Shown piece after piece: positions 23,170 to 32,615 of a stretch of 42,760 nt of DNA (its first letter is position 1; each line of letters starts with the position of its first letter). A program made the translations under genes and the position numbers. Below the pieces are notes generated by a model. The model did not search any database and was not told where the DNA came from. It saw only the letters and a list, made by a program, of their open reading frames with translations. This DNA is from Flavobacteriales bacterium UBA1531 (GTDB lineage: Bacteria; Bacteroidota; Bacteroidia; Flavobacteriales_D; Sanyastnellaceae): NCBI GenBank assembly GCA_002323795.1, contig DCPZ01000069.1, positions 1 through 42,760 of the forward strand. The letters run 5' to 3'.

Positions 23170-24323
23170 GAATCGCGAATGTTGTTCTAAATGACTTCAC
23201 CCGTGACAATCGGGTGCTCAAAATTTCGTCGAGTCTCGTAAATGATGGCCACGAGGTTACTGTTGTCGCTCTCCATAAAGAGGGATTACCTGAACATGAA
23301 GATCACGCCACGGGTTTCGATGTGCGTCGTATTTCGTCCTCGATTCCTGCCGTGTTTTCCCGTGGATTTGTGAAATTATTAGATCTGGCTTGGCGCATTG
23401 CCTCAGGATACAGGCACTTCGATGCCTGGCATTGCAATGATGCTGAGGCCTTTGCGATTGGATTGTTGGCAAAGGGAATGCGCCCTCATTTGAAGTTGGT
23501 TTACGATTGCCATGAATTTGAAGGAGAGCGGAATGGCAAGTCCAGTGCTTATCTCAAGGGAGTCCGTTGGATGGAACGCCGTTTTATTCGTTTTGCGGAG
23601 GAGGTAATTGTCGTTAGTCCTTCCATTGGTCGGGCCTATCAAGAGCGTTATGGTAGGTATGGTTTACCGCCTGTTCGCCTGGTGCGAAACGTACCGCATC
23701 GCGCGAAGTGGCCGAACAATGCGGCAATGCCTGAATTGGGGAAGCTGCGTGAAAGCCTGGGGCTCGGGCCGCAGGATTTCATTGCTCTATACCAAGGCGC
23801 TTTCACCATCAACCGCGGCATCGAGGAATTGTTGGCCATGTCCAATGAATTGAAAGGAGGGCGAATACACCTTGTTTTCATGGGATATGGAATGCACGAA
23901 GAATTAATTAAATCGGAGGCTGAATCCAACGAAAATGTGCATTTTCAGCCAGCTGTTTCTTACACGGATCTTCTGAGCTATACCCGAGATTCGGATGTTG
24001 GGCTTGTTTCGGTGCGGCCCATCTGTTTGAGCTACCTCTATTCTCTTCCCAATAAACTCTTGGAATGCATTCAAGCTGGAGTTCCAGTGCTCGTTAATGA
24101 TTTGCCCGATTGCGTTTCACTTGTTGAGAAGTACAACATTGGCAGGGTGGTTAAAGGGGATACACCGGAGCATTGGCTTGAAGCGTTGCGTCAAATCGAG
24201 CGAGAGATGCCTTCGTTCAAAACCAAAACTGAGGAAGGTCTTCTTCGGGCTCAAGCCGAATTGAATTGGGAGAACGAACACGAGTTATTAACGGCTATCT
24301 ATGGCCGTTTTCGGGTTTTGTAG
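23166..24323 (+). CDS. Glycosyltransferase, GT-B fold (GT4-like)
   Basis: The 385-residue product has a two-lobe layout. An N-terminal acceptor-side Rossmann lobe begins MRIANVVLNDFTRDNRVLK. A C-terminal lobe has LYQGAFTINRGIEELL and the nucleotide-sugar-binding region SLPNKLLECIQAGVPVLV, in which the Glu of NKLLE stands where GT4 enzymes carry their EX7E motif. No signal peptide or membrane helix is evident, so it probably acts at the cytoplasmic face on a lipid-linked or surface-glycan precursor. It overlaps the upstream oxidoreductase by ATGA. The donor and acceptor cannot be deduced. Confidence 0.88.
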   Translation: MRIANVVLNDFTRDNRVLKISSSLVNDGHEVTVVALHKEGLPEHEDHATGFDVRRISSSIPAVFSRGFVKLLDLAWRIASGYRHFDAWHCNDAEAFAIGLLAKGMRPHLKLVYDCHEFEGERNGKSSAYLKGVRWMERRFIRFAEEVIVVSPSIGRAYQERYGRYGLPPVRLVRNVPHRAKWPNNAAMPELGKLRESLGLGPQDFIALYQGAFTINRGIEELLAMSNELKGGRIHLVFMGYGMHEELIKSEAESNENVHFQPAVSYTDLLSYTRDSDVGLVSVRPICLSYLYSLPNKLLECIQAGVPVLVNDLPDCVSLVEKYNIGRVVKGDTPEHWLEALRQIEREMPSFKTKTEEGLLRAQAELNWENEHELLTAIYGRFRVL

Positions 24324-24340
24324 CCTTGACGAAAATGCAA

Positions 24341-25117
24341 TTAGCCACCAATTGACCTCAGAACCGCTTGCACCTCTCGATCGCTTCCTAACACACCATC
24401 AATGCTTTCAATCCATTGACGAGCATCGGTTCTGTTTCCTTCTGAGGCCAGCATCTCTGCTGTATAAATCGCAGCGAATTTGAGCAAATCCAACTGAACT
24501 TCTTCGAGGCCTCGGCCTTCGAATTCTGCTAATAGTTGTGCGGCATTGCTCCAAGATTCTTCGGCATCTCGCTTCGCCTTGCTTTTCCACAAAACACTAC
24601 CGTACATCAACCAAGCTCCGGGATCTTCTTTATCCAGTGTCCAGAGGTATTTATAGTAAGATTTCGCTTTGGTGAATTTCTCATCATCAACATATACTTC
24701 TGCCTGATTCATGGTGGCTCTGCGCAAATCATTGAAGTAGTCCGTGTATTCCGCAATGTATTCGCTCTGCTTGTCCTTCTTGACAAATTTCGAAGCGTAT
24801 TTCAAGGCGCTTTTAAGTGCATTTGAATATTTCTCTTCAAAATCAGGATTGCCTGATTCAGAGATTTTGAAGTAAGCCATGGACATGAATACATATGGCA
24901 CAGGCTCTTTTTTCGTTTCGTCATCCTCTGTGTAGCGGATGGCCTTGTAGAGCACCTTTTCAAATTTTTCGTCTACCATCCACATTAAGAGTTCGTCAAA
25001 ATCCTCTTGTGGAATCAGCGGAGCCTCTTCCTCTTCATCAGTGTATCTCTGAGCCAGCGATGAAAATGGCTGCGCCAACATTAAACCAAACAGCAGGGTG
25101 AATTGTAAAACTTTCAT
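24341..25117 (-). CDS. Secreted or periplasmic helical-repeat protein, unknown function
   Basis: A 258-residue protein with a clear signal peptide (MKVLQFTLLFGLMLAQPFSSLAQ). The mature part is acidic and mostly helical, with TPR-like helix pairs: KVLYKAIRYTEDDE, PYVFMSMAYFKISE, AKSYYKYLWTLDKEDPGAWLMYGSVLW. This suggests a solenoid mediating protein contacts in the periplasm. It is convergent with the glycosyltransferase gene (17-base spacer) and divergent from the helicase gene. I do not recognise a named family. Confidence 0.8.
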   Translation of the reverse strand: MKVLQFTLLFGLMLAQPFSSLAQRYTDEEEEAPLIPQEDFDELLMWMVDEKFEKVLYKAIRYTEDDETKKEPVPYVFMSMAYFKISESGNPDFEEKYSNALKSALKYASKFVKKDKQSEYIAEYTDYFNDLRRATMNQAEVYVDDEKFTKAKSYYKYLWTLDKEDPGAWLMYGSVLWKSKAKRDAEESWSNAAQLLAEFEGRGLEEVQLDLLKFAAIYTAEMLASEGNRTDARQWIESIDGVLGSDREVQAVLRSIGG

Positions 25118-25205
25118 GGTGTATTCTTTCCAAATAACATGCCGAAGATAATGAGCAGTGAATTGATGGCAACCAACTGCGCTTTAAAACTCTCTTTTTG
25201 TGAGC

Positions 25206-27647
25206 ATGTCTAAAAGCATCGTAACGTTTATTTCTGATTGGTTTTCATCCAAAGGCTGGGAGCCTCATGGCTTTCAAGAAGAAGTTTGGCAGGCCCAATC
25301 TTCGCTGGAGCAAGGACTAATCATTGCTCCAACGGGCTCGGGAAAAACCTATGCCGCAATGGCAGAGACTCTGGCCCAAGCCGCATTGAACGGGGCAGAG
25401 GGAAAGAACAAAGATGGCGTCCGCATGATTTGGATTGCGCCCATTCGCGCATTGACAAAAGAAATTAAGCTCAGTGCAGAACGAATGTGTACCGGCTTTC
25501 AATTGGATTGGGAAGTAGGGATCCGCACCGGGGATACATCGGCATCTGAGAAAGCGAGGCAACGAAAGCATCTGCCAGAAGTACTCATTACGACGCCCGA
25601 GTCGCTGCACGTGCTGATGGCGATGCGTGATAGTCGAAAACGATTCAAAACGTTGGAATGCTTGGTGGTGGATGAATGGCACGAATTGCTCGGAACGAAG
25701 CGGGGAGTGCAAGTTGAATTGGCATCTGCCTGGCTTCGTTTGCAAAATCCACAAATCAAAGTCTGGGGCATCTCGGCTACGCTGGGCAATCCGCATGAAG
25801 CCATGAGAGCATTGCTCGGTCCGATGCATAAGGGAAGACTGATACGGTCTGATTGGAAGAAACGCATTGAAGTTCATTCGTTGATGCCTTCGCATCTCGA
25901 GCGGCTGCCATGGGCGGGTCATTTGGGATTGAAATTGGTAGACCAAGTGATTGATGTTGTTCGCAACCATGGCAGTACGCTCATTTTCACAAATACTCGA
26001 TCACAATCTGAAATTTGGTATCACAAGCTTTTGGATTCTGCCCCAGAATTTGCCGGGGTTTTGGCTCTGCACCATAGTTCCATCGCCAAGGATTTGCGAG
26101 ATTGGGTGGAGACGGCCCTATACGATGGCGAATTAAAGGCAGTTGTTTGCACGAGCTCTTTGGACTTGGGAGTTGATTTTCGACCTGTTGAGGCCGTAGT
26201 TCAAATCGGTGGACCAAAGGGAGTGGCGCGTTTTAAGCAACGTGCTGGACGATCGGGGCATTCGCCTCATGCGGTGAGTAAAATTTTCTTTGTGCCAACG
26301 CATGGACTCGAGCTAATCGAAGCATCAGCCTTACGAGATGCAATTGAAGAAGGAAGCATTGAGCAGCGAGAGCCGCTGCTTCGTTCTTTCGATGTCCTCA
26401 TTCAATTTTTGTGCACCTTAGCTGTAGGAGATGGTTTTGATGCCGCAGAAATATCACGTGTAATCCGATCAACTCATGCCTTTTCCTCCTTGAATCAAGA
26501 AGAATTCGCATGGTGCATCCAATTCATCTGTGATGGCGGAGAATCCTTAACCGCCTATGACGAATACAAACGTGTGACGCTGGATGCTGATTCTGGTCGA
26601 TATGTGATCAGGGACCGTCGTCAGGCAAGACGGCATCGGATGAGCATCGGCACCATTGTATCTGACCAAATGATCAAAGTGAAATGGAAAAGAGGTGGCT
26701 TCATTGGTCATGTTGAAGAATACTTCGTTGCGAGCATGGAGCCCGGAGATTGCTTTTGGTTTGCAGGCATGAGCCTGGAGTTTTTGCGCATCAAGGAATC
26801 GATTGTACAGGTCAAAAGAAGTAAAAATCCGAAAGGTCGCATTCCGGTCTACTTGGGTGGACGTTTGTCTCTTTCGTCGGAATTGGGACACGCTTTGCGC
26901 GATGAATTGGATGCTTTTGGCAAGGGGCACATTCGCTCGGCAGAAATGGCACGTGTTTCTCCTTTATTGGAATTGCAGCAACACGTGAGCCTGCTTCCTT
27001 CGAGCAAGGAGGTGTTGGTCGAGCAGTTTCAGACCAATGACGGGCATCACCTTTGCTTTTATCTTTTTGAAGGTCGTGGCGTGCACCAGGCTTTGGGCAT
27101 GCTGATGGCTTATCGTTGGAGTCAGGCACGCCCACTTTCGATTTCAATCTCTTGCAATGATTACGGTTTTGAATTGCTATCGGATGAGCCATTAAAATAT
27201 GAAGAAGTAGAAGAGTTTAAGTTATTATCAAGCGTTGGGTTGATGGGAGACATTCAGAATGGAGTGAACGCCGCGGAAATGGCGAGACGACGCTTTCGAG
27301 ACATTGCTGTCATTGCTGGACTAGCATTTCAGGGTTTTCCGGGACAAAATCAAGGGGTCAAGCACTTGCAATCCCATTCAGGATTGATTTTCGAAGTGTT
27401 TCGTGAATTTGATCCTGATAACCTACTTTTTCGCCAAGCTTATGATGAACTCATCGATCAGCAGATGGAATGGACTCGTCTTAATTTGGTCATTGAACGC
27501 TTGCAAAAGCGGCATATGCGGGTGTCGTTTCCTCCGCATCCCACGCCGTTTTCTTTCCCTCTTGTTGTGGATCGATTGCGTGAAAAATTGAGCTCGGAGC
27601 AATTGGAGCACAGAATCAAAAAAATGTTGGCCCATGAGTTGTCTTGA
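25206..27647 (+). CDS. Ligase-associated DEXH-box DNA helicase (Lhr-like)
   Basis: The product has 813 residues from the ATG at 25206; a GTG two codons earlier is an alternative. Superfamily 2 motifs are IIAPTGSGKTYA (Walker A, residues 39-50), DEWH (156-159), ISATLGNP, and a second RecA lobe with HHSSIAKDLRDWVE, TSSLDLGVDF and KQRAGRSGH. The long C-terminal region fits the Lhr/ligase-associated group, which in other genomes lies beside an ATP-dependent DNA ligase, a metallophosphoesterase (PdeM) and an exonuclease, and is linked to DNA repair. None of these partners is in the window. The element TCTTTTTG ends 5 bases before this ATG and supports this start. Confidence 0.9.
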   Translation: MSKSIVTFISDWFSSKGWEPHGFQEEVWQAQSSLEQGLIIAPTGSGKTYAAMAETLAQAALNGAEGKNKDGVRMIWIAPIRALTKEIKLSAERMCTGFQLDWEVGIRTGDTSASEKARQRKHLPEVLITTPESLHVLMAMRDSRKRFKTLECLVVDEWHELLGTKRGVQVELASAWLRLQNPQIKVWGISATLGNPHEAMRALLGPMHKGRLIRSDWKKRIEVHSLMPSHLERLPWAGHLGLKLVDQVIDVVRNHGSTLIFTNTRSQSEIWYHKLLDSAPEFAGVLALHHSSIAKDLRDWVETALYDGELKAVVCTSSLDLGVDFRPVEAVVQIGGPKGVARFKQRAGRSGHSPHAVSKIFFVPTHGLELIEASALRDAIEEGSIEQREPLLRSFDVLIQFLCTLAVGDGFDAAEISRVIRSTHAFSSLNQEEFAWCIQFICDGGESLTAYDEYKRVTLDADSGRYVIRDRRQARRHRMSIGTIVSDQMIKVKWKRGGFIGHVEEYFVASMEPGDCFWFAGMSLEFLRIKESIVQVKRSKNPKGRIPVYLGGRLSLSSELGHALRDELDAFGKGHIRSAEMARVSPLLELQQHVSLLPSSKEVLVEQFQTNDGHHLCFYLFEGRGVHQALGMLMAYRWSQARPLSISISCNDYGFELLSDEPLKYEEVEEFKLLSSVGLMGDIQNGVNAAEMARRRFRDIAVIAGLAFQGFPGQNQGVKHLQSHSGLIFEVFREFDPDNLLFRQAYDELIDQQMEWTRLNLVIERLQKRHMRVSFPPHPTPFSFPLVVDRLREKLSSEQLEHRIKKMLAHELS

Positions 27648-27653
27648 AAGTGG

Positions 27654-27661
27654 TAAATTCG
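27654..27661 (+). promoter_or_regulatory. Candidate -7 element before the TonB receptor
   Basis: TAAATTCG matches TAnnTTCG exactly and ends 5 bases before the ATG at 27667. It lies just past the helicase stop. A TTG at 27627-27629 is 24 bases upstream, slightly longer than the usual spacing. Confidence 0.4.
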
Positions 27662-27666
27662 CATCC

Positions 27667-29994
27667 ATGCAAGAAAAATTTTGTCGCTTCGGCCTCGTGC
27701 TCGCGATCACGCTGGTGAGCTCAACGGTTGCGGTTTCTCAGTCTACGGTGAAGGGTTTTATCAGGAGCATTGACTCTGGAGAGCCTGTGATGTTTGCCAG
27801 CGTCTCGTTGGAAGGGACAACTTTTGGCGCTATGACCGATATCGAGGGGTTCTTCAGTTTGACCCGAGTTCCAGCTGGGGTTTACACTTTAGTGGTTTCG
27901 AGTATGGAATTTGAGGGGGCTTCCGAAGAAGTGGAATTGCGGGAAGGCAAAATCTTAACACGCAACTTTTTACTGGAGAGTAAGGTGATTCAATTGGGAA
28001 GTGCCGAGATCAGTGCTGACCGCCAAGAACAGACTACGAAAGTCAATATGTCCATCGAGACCATTCGACCTTCGGATTTGAAGAAGATTCCAAGCTTTGG
28101 GGGGTCACCAGATTTGGTGCAAGCTCTACAAGTATTGCCGGGATTCATCAGCACTGGTGACCAAGGTGGTCAATTATACATTCGGGGAGGTTCACCGATC
28201 CAGAATAAGGTTTTGTTGGACGGTATGATTGTGTACAATGCGTTCCACAGCATAGGATTGTTTAGTGTTTTCGATTCAGATGTCATTGCAAACGCGGATG
28301 TATATACCGGAGGCTTTAGCGCCAAATTTGGAGGAAGAATTTCTTCAATCATGGATATCAAGACCCGTGATGGAAATAAAAAGAAGATTCAGGGCCGAGT
28401 TGGCGTCAGTCCTTTCGGAGCGAAATTGACACTGGAAGGACCTTTGAAAAAACTGGGGCCTTCTGGTGGTGGTATTTCATACATCCTGTCTCTAAAGCAC
28501 AGTTATTTGGAACAGACATCCAAAGTTCTCTACGATTATGTCAATGATGATGGCACCGGTCTGCCTTTTAACTTTACAGATGTCTATGGCAAAGTCTCCT
28601 TTGGGAGCGGCAATGGCTCGAAGTTGAGCTTATTTGGATTTAATTTTAGTGATCAGGTCAATTACCAGGCTTTGTCCGATTTGAGTTGGACCAATGCCGG
28701 AGGTGGTGGTAATTTCACCGTGGTCCCTTCTGGTTCAGCCATCCTAATGAACGGTCATTTTGCAGCCAGCAATTATGGAATCACGCTCAAAGAAGACGAA
28801 TTGGAAGATCGCTTTAGCAGTGTTAACGGATTCAATTTCGGGCTGGATTTTAAATACATGCTCGGCGAAAATGCTGTGGAATATGGATTGGAAGTTGTGG
28901 GGATGGAGACCGATTTTCAAACCTTCAATTCAATAGGAGTTCAAGTAGGACAAAAGGAAAACACAACTGAATTTGCAGGGTATGTCGATTATAGGATTAA
29001 CAAAGGCGATTGGATCTTCAATCCGAGCATGCGGATGCAGTATTACAGTTCCATCGCACGATTTAGACCTGAACCAAGAATTGGAATAAAATTCAAAGCC
29101 AGTGAGCGTCTCCGGCTGAAGCTAGCCGCCGGACTTTACTCGCAAAATGTGATCAGTTCCAATTCAGACCGTGATGTTGTCAATCTCTTCTACGGATTTC
29201 TATCGGGACCCGAGAATTTGCAACGGAATCTGCTCACCGCATCAGGTGAGGTTCAGGAGGTCAACCACTCTTTGCAAACTGCGCAACACGTTATTTCTGG
29301 TTTTGAACTTGACCTGACGGAGCGGTTCAATCTGAATGTGGAAGGATACCTCAAGAACTTCACTCAATTGACCAATGCCAATCGGAATAAATTATTCGAA
29401 GACAATGCCGACAACGCAGATGTTCCCGAAGTACTGCGCAAGGACTTCATAGTGGAGACAGGAATTGCCTATGGTGCTGATGTTGTCTTGAAATACGAGG
29501 AGCGATCAACGTACATGTGGTTGGTTTATGGCTATGGTAATGTGGATCGTTGGGATGGTTTTCGATGGTATGATCCCGTGTTTGATCGACGTCACAACGT
29601 GAACCTAGTTGTTTCTCAAGGAATTGGAAAGAAGAAAGCATGGGAAGTAAGTGCTCGCTGGAATTTGGGCTCTGGATTGCCTTTCACCCAAACGCAGGGT
29701 TTCTATCAGCCTCCAAACGTAATCGATGGCATTGCATCGGATTACGTGGTTGCCAATAGCAATGATTTGGGCATTCAATTTGCAGGACTGAACGAAGGTC
29801 GCTTGCCAGCGTATCACCGTTTGGATTTGAGTATCCGACGCGAATTTGAGTGGGAAAATCAGACGTTGGAATGTTCAGTTGGGGCAACAAATGTTTACAG
29901 CAGGGACAACGTTTTCTATGTGAATCGTGTCACTGGAGACCGAGTCGATCAATTGCCATTTTTACCTTCGATCAGTCTCGATTGGAGATTTTGA
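27667..29994 (+). CDS. TonB-dependent outer-membrane receptor with carboxypeptidase-regulatory-like domain
   Basis: A 775-residue protein. The ATG at 27667 opens the signal peptide (MQEKFCRFGLVLAITLVSS); an in-frame ATG at 27634 overlaps the helicase and would bury the signal. The mature N-terminus (TVKGFIRSIDSGEPVMFASVSLEG...) is a CarboxypepD_reg-like beta-sandwich. The plug domain follows, with GSPDLVQALQVLPGF, LYIRGGSPIQNKVLLDG and VYTGGFSAKFGGRIS, and then the 22-strand barrel ending in a terminal Phe (LDWRF). It imports a large ligand across the outer membrane using TonB-ExbBD energy. There is no SusD partner, so a siderophore, cofactor or peptide is as likely as a glycan; the substrate is unknown. 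Confidence 0.92.
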   Translation: MQEKFCRFGLVLAITLVSSTVAVSQSTVKGFIRSIDSGEPVMFASVSLEGTTFGAMTDIEGFFSLTRVPAGVYTLVVSSMEFEGASEEVELREGKILTRNFLLESKVIQLGSAEISADRQEQTTKVNMSIETIRPSDLKKIPSFGGSPDLVQALQVLPGFISTGDQGGQLYIRGGSPIQNKVLLDGMIVYNAFHSIGLFSVFDSDVIANADVYTGGFSAKFGGRISSIMDIKTRDGNKKKIQGRVGVSPFGAKLTLEGPLKKLGPSGGGISYILSLKHSYLEQTSKVLYDYVNDDGTGLPFNFTDVYGKVSFGSGNGSKLSLFGFNFSDQVNYQALSDLSWTNAGGGGNFTVVPSGSAILMNGHFAASNYGITLKEDELEDRFSSVNGFNFGLDFKYMLGENAVEYGLEVVGMETDFQTFNSIGVQVGQKENTTEFAGYVDYRINKGDWIFNPSMRMQYYSSIARFRPEPRIGIKFKASERLRLKLAAGLYSQNVISSNSDRDVVNLFYGFLSGPENLQRNLLTASGEVQEVNHSLQTAQHVISGFELDLTERFNLNVEGYLKNFTQLTNANRNKLFEDNADNADVPEVLRKDFIVETGIAYGADVVLKYEERSTYMWLVYGYGNVDRWDGFRWYDPVFDRRHNVNLVVSQGIGKKKAWEVSARWNLGSGLPFTQTQGFYQPPNVIDGIASDYVVANSNDLGIQFAGLNEGRLPAYHRLDLSIRREFEWENQTLECSVGATNVYSRDNVFYVNRVTGDRVDQLPFLPSISLDWRF

Positions 29995-29996
29995 TT

Positions 29997-30021
29997 CCTG
30001 AGACCAAGACTTCAGGTTTTT
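29997..30021 (+). terminator. Weak terminator between the TonB receptor and recN
   Basis: A short stem (29997-30001 with 30012-30016, extendable by one G-T pair) is followed by TTTTT at 30017-30021. It sits in the 25-base gap between the convergent stops. The short stem makes it tentative. Confidence 0.4.
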
Positions 30022-31684
30022 ATTGGTGATCTAGAAGGAGCGCTTCTGCATTTTCCATTGCTGCAGAACTTACCTCTGTGCCGCTAAGCATGGCTGCAAT
30101 TTCCATGACACGCAGATCTTGTTCCAAGGTTTGTACCAGCGTCCTTGTGGTCCCATCTGATTCTTCTTTTTTCACAAGGAAATGCTGTGAGGCAATGGCA
30201 GCTACTTGAGGCAAATGGGTTACAGCAATCACTTGCTGATGGTTGGACATTCGCTTCATCATTTGTGCCATCTTACTTGCCACGTTTCCGCTAACCCCTG
30301 TGTCGATTTCGTCCAATATGATTGTTGGAATGCTCACGGCATCGTGTCCAACTGCTTTGAACGCGAGCATCAGTCGACTCTTTTCTCCTCCCGAGGCAAT
30401 CTTTTGTAAGGGGAGCGGATTCATGCCTGGATTGCTCGAGAAACGCATGACAAGGTCCTCTATGCCAAATTGATCTGGTTGTTCTCCTGGTTGAAAATCA
30501 AATTCCAATTTGGCGTTGGGCATGCTCATGGAATGCAGCGTACTCTCTATTTCCAGGACGAGTTTTTGAGCAGTGGATTCTCGGCTCTTCATGAGCGTCG
30601 TGCCTTGCTGCATCATGGCCTGTTGCTGTTGCTTTTCATGCGCTACGGCATCATCATAAGCTTGTTGAATGGAAGATACCTTTTCGAGGCGATTGATTAG
30701 CTGCATTTTCAAGGCAATCAATGCCTGAGCATCGCGAGCATTATGCTTGTGCAAAACCCGCTGTAGATCATTGAACCAACCTTGAAGGGTTTGCAGACGC
30801 TGAGGGTTTTCCTCTACGGATTCGGCTTGTTGCTCGAGTTCGTTTGCAATGTCTTTCGCTTCAATGTTCAGGGCGTCAAGGCGTTGATGCAGCGAAGAAT
30901 ATTGCGCCGTGCGCTGAATGGTAGCGTCGACACGTTTGCGCGCTTCTTGCACGCGGTCAATAGCAGAATCTCCCTGACTTTCGTCCGTTAGAGCAGACCA
31001 AGCTGCTTGCAGATCATGCCTCAGCTCTGCGCTGTGCTCCAATGTGTTTCGTTCATTTTCCAAGGCCACCCAATCATGCTTTTCAATCTGCAGGTCCTCG
31101 AGTTCCTGCAATTGATAGCGTATGTAATCAAGATCTGTTTGGGGCTTGGCTTTTTCTAATTCTATTGCACGCAGCGCAGATTTGGCCTCTTCATGTGCTG
31201 AGAAAGCAGCATGATAGGCTGCATACAAGTGGTCATGATTCGAGCGCTGATCAATCCAATTCAATTGATAATCGCGTGTGAGCAGCAGACGCGTGTTATC
31301 TTGGCCGTGAAGGTCGACGAGCTTTTCCCCCAAGTGCCGCATTTCTCCGGCGGTTACAGGGCTATCGTTGATAAAAGCGCGGGATCGTCCTTCGGCACTC
31401 AATTCGCGTCGGAGAATGATGTCTGGCCAAATCTCATAATCATAGGTTTTGAGCCATTGATTCGTAGCCTCCGTTGAAGAAAATGTCGCTTCTATGGTGC
31501 ACTTTTGAGTGCCTTGACGAACCGCCGAAGCCTCCGTTCGATGGCCCAAAATCAGTCCCATGGCGCCCAGAACAATTGACTTTCCAGAACCTGTCTCTCC
31601 GGTCATTGACGTCATTCCCTCATTCCATAGGATTTCTAAATCCTCGATTAGAGCATAATTTTCAATGTGGAGACGTTTCAGCAT
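30020..31684 (-). CDS. recN: DNA repair ATPase RecN
   Basis: The product has 554 residues from the ATG at 31684 (MLKRLHIENYALIEDLEI), the usual RecN start; seven further upstream codons are open but not conserved. Walker A is GETGSGKS at residues 29-36. The middle is a long charged coiled coil. The C-terminal lobe has the ABC signature KIASGGEKSRLMLAFKAV and Walker B TIILDEIDTGVSG. RecN is an SMC-like cytoplasmic ATPase that acts early in recombinational repair of double-strand breaks. It is the last gene of the bamD-rpoZ-coaBC-DUF4835-recN run, with 13 bases separating it from DUF4835. The DUF4835-recN order is familiar in Bacteroidota. Confidence 0.96.
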   Translation of the reverse strand: MLKRLHIENYALIEDLEILWNEGMTSMTGETGSGKSIVLGAMGLILGHRTEASAVRQGTQKCTIEATFSSTEATNQWLKTYDYEIWPDIILRRELSAEGRSRAFINDSPVTAGEMRHLGEKLVDLHGQDNTRLLLTRDYQLNWIDQRSNHDHLYAAYHAAFSAHEEAKSALRAIELEKAKPQTDLDYIRYQLQELEDLQIEKHDWVALENERNTLEHSAELRHDLQAAWSALTDESQGDSAIDRVQEARKRVDATIQRTAQYSSLHQRLDALNIEAKDIANELEQQAESVEENPQRLQTLQGWFNDLQRVLHKHNARDAQALIALKMQLINRLEKVSSIQQAYDDAVAHEKQQQQAMMQQGTTLMKSRESTAQKLVLEIESTLHSMSMPNAKLEFDFQPGEQPDQFGIEDLVMRFSSNPGMNPLPLQKIASGGEKSRLMLAFKAVGHDAVSIPTIILDEIDTGVSGNVASKMAQMMKRMSNHQQVIAVTHLPQVAAIASQHFLVKKEESDGTTRTLVQTLEQDLRVMEIAAMLSGTEVSSAAMENAEALLLDHQ

Positions 31685-31697
31685 GATATCGGAACAA

Positions 31698-32615
31698 TCA
31701 GCCAAATATGCTGTCGTACTTCGAAATATTGCCAGGATCCATCTGTTTCAATACAGGCAATAAACGTGTTTTTTCAGCCTCGGGTGCTGGTCCAAATACC
31801 TTGAGGATTTCATCAGATTTTGCCAGGAAAAAGAGCTGGAGGTTATACGATGAAGGTCTAATACGATGGGTTTGTCGCATTTCAATCAAGGCATCTGCCA
31901 TAGCCAGTCGTCCGCGTTCGACATCATCGAATAGTTGATCCAATCCCATTCGGTGATAATAGTAGAGGCAGTTGCGCACGGGACGAAAGGTTTGTGAAAG
32001 CATATTCTCAACTAGCCAATAGCGGTTTTGTTGGCCTTGGCTTGCCTTCCATCCCGATGGACCGGAATTTTGCGCGTTGGCGACGATGGTTTGGGCCTTG
32101 AGATAGTGCGGAGTGCCGCTATCTAATCCCATGCTATCATAATCCATACCTAGAATCATGTAGGCGTAGTAAGCCAAAACGGATGAGAGATTGTCTCGGT
32201 ATTGGTCGATGCTGAATTGAATGTTGCTGCTGCCGTCCCAGCTGATATCAAAGTCACTGTCATTGACGAGCAACATGGAGGTGTTGTAGTCGCTGTTGTA
32301 CACAGGACGAGAGCTTTGTACTTGCAAAGTGCCCTTAAATGTGGTAGGAGTCGGGGCCTCAGAGATGGTGATTTGAAAACTGCACTCAATCCTCTCTTCA
32401 AAAAGAATTTGATCGTTGGTCCACCGACGACCATTCATGAATTCTTGGATGTTTTCTTCCATCGACTCAAAAATCGAGGACTCTACATTGGCAATTTGAG
32501 GAGCAATCACCTGAATGCGGCAATTCAGCTCCTGAGCGTGGATAAGGGTCACATTTGTGAGCAAATAGCCGCTAAGGGCGAAGGTGAAAATGAGTGAAGG
32601 CTTCAATCGAATCAT
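31698..32615 (-). CDS. DUF4835-family secreted protein (PorD-type, type IX secretion-linked)
   Basis: A 305-residue protein with a signal peptide ending near IHAQ, then ELNCRIQVIAPQI, the characteristic DUF4835 opening (QELNCxVxVxxxQ). Other family-like stretches are FMNGRRWTNDQ, YYAYMILGMDYDSM and LKVFGPAP. Family members are periplasmic or outer-membrane-associated in Bacteroidota and have been named PorD in connection with type IX secretion. That link is from family naming, not from this sequence. Its ATG overlaps the coaBC stop (ATGA), indicating translational coupling. Confidence 0.88.
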   Translation of the reverse strand: MIRLKPSLIFTFALSGYLLTNVTLIHAQELNCRIQVIAPQIANVESSIFESMEENIQEFMNGRRWTNDQILFEERIECSFQITISEAPTPTTFKGTLQVQSSRPVYNSDYNTSMLLVNDSDFDISWDGSSNIQFSIDQYRDNLSSVLAYYAYMILGMDYDSMGLDSGTPHYLKAQTIVANAQNSGPSGWKASQGQQNRYWLVENMLSQTFRPVRNCLYYYHRMGLDQLFDDVERGRLAMADALIEMRQTHRIRPSSYNLQLFFLAKSDEILKVFGPAPEAEKTRLLPVLKQMDPGNISKYDSIFG

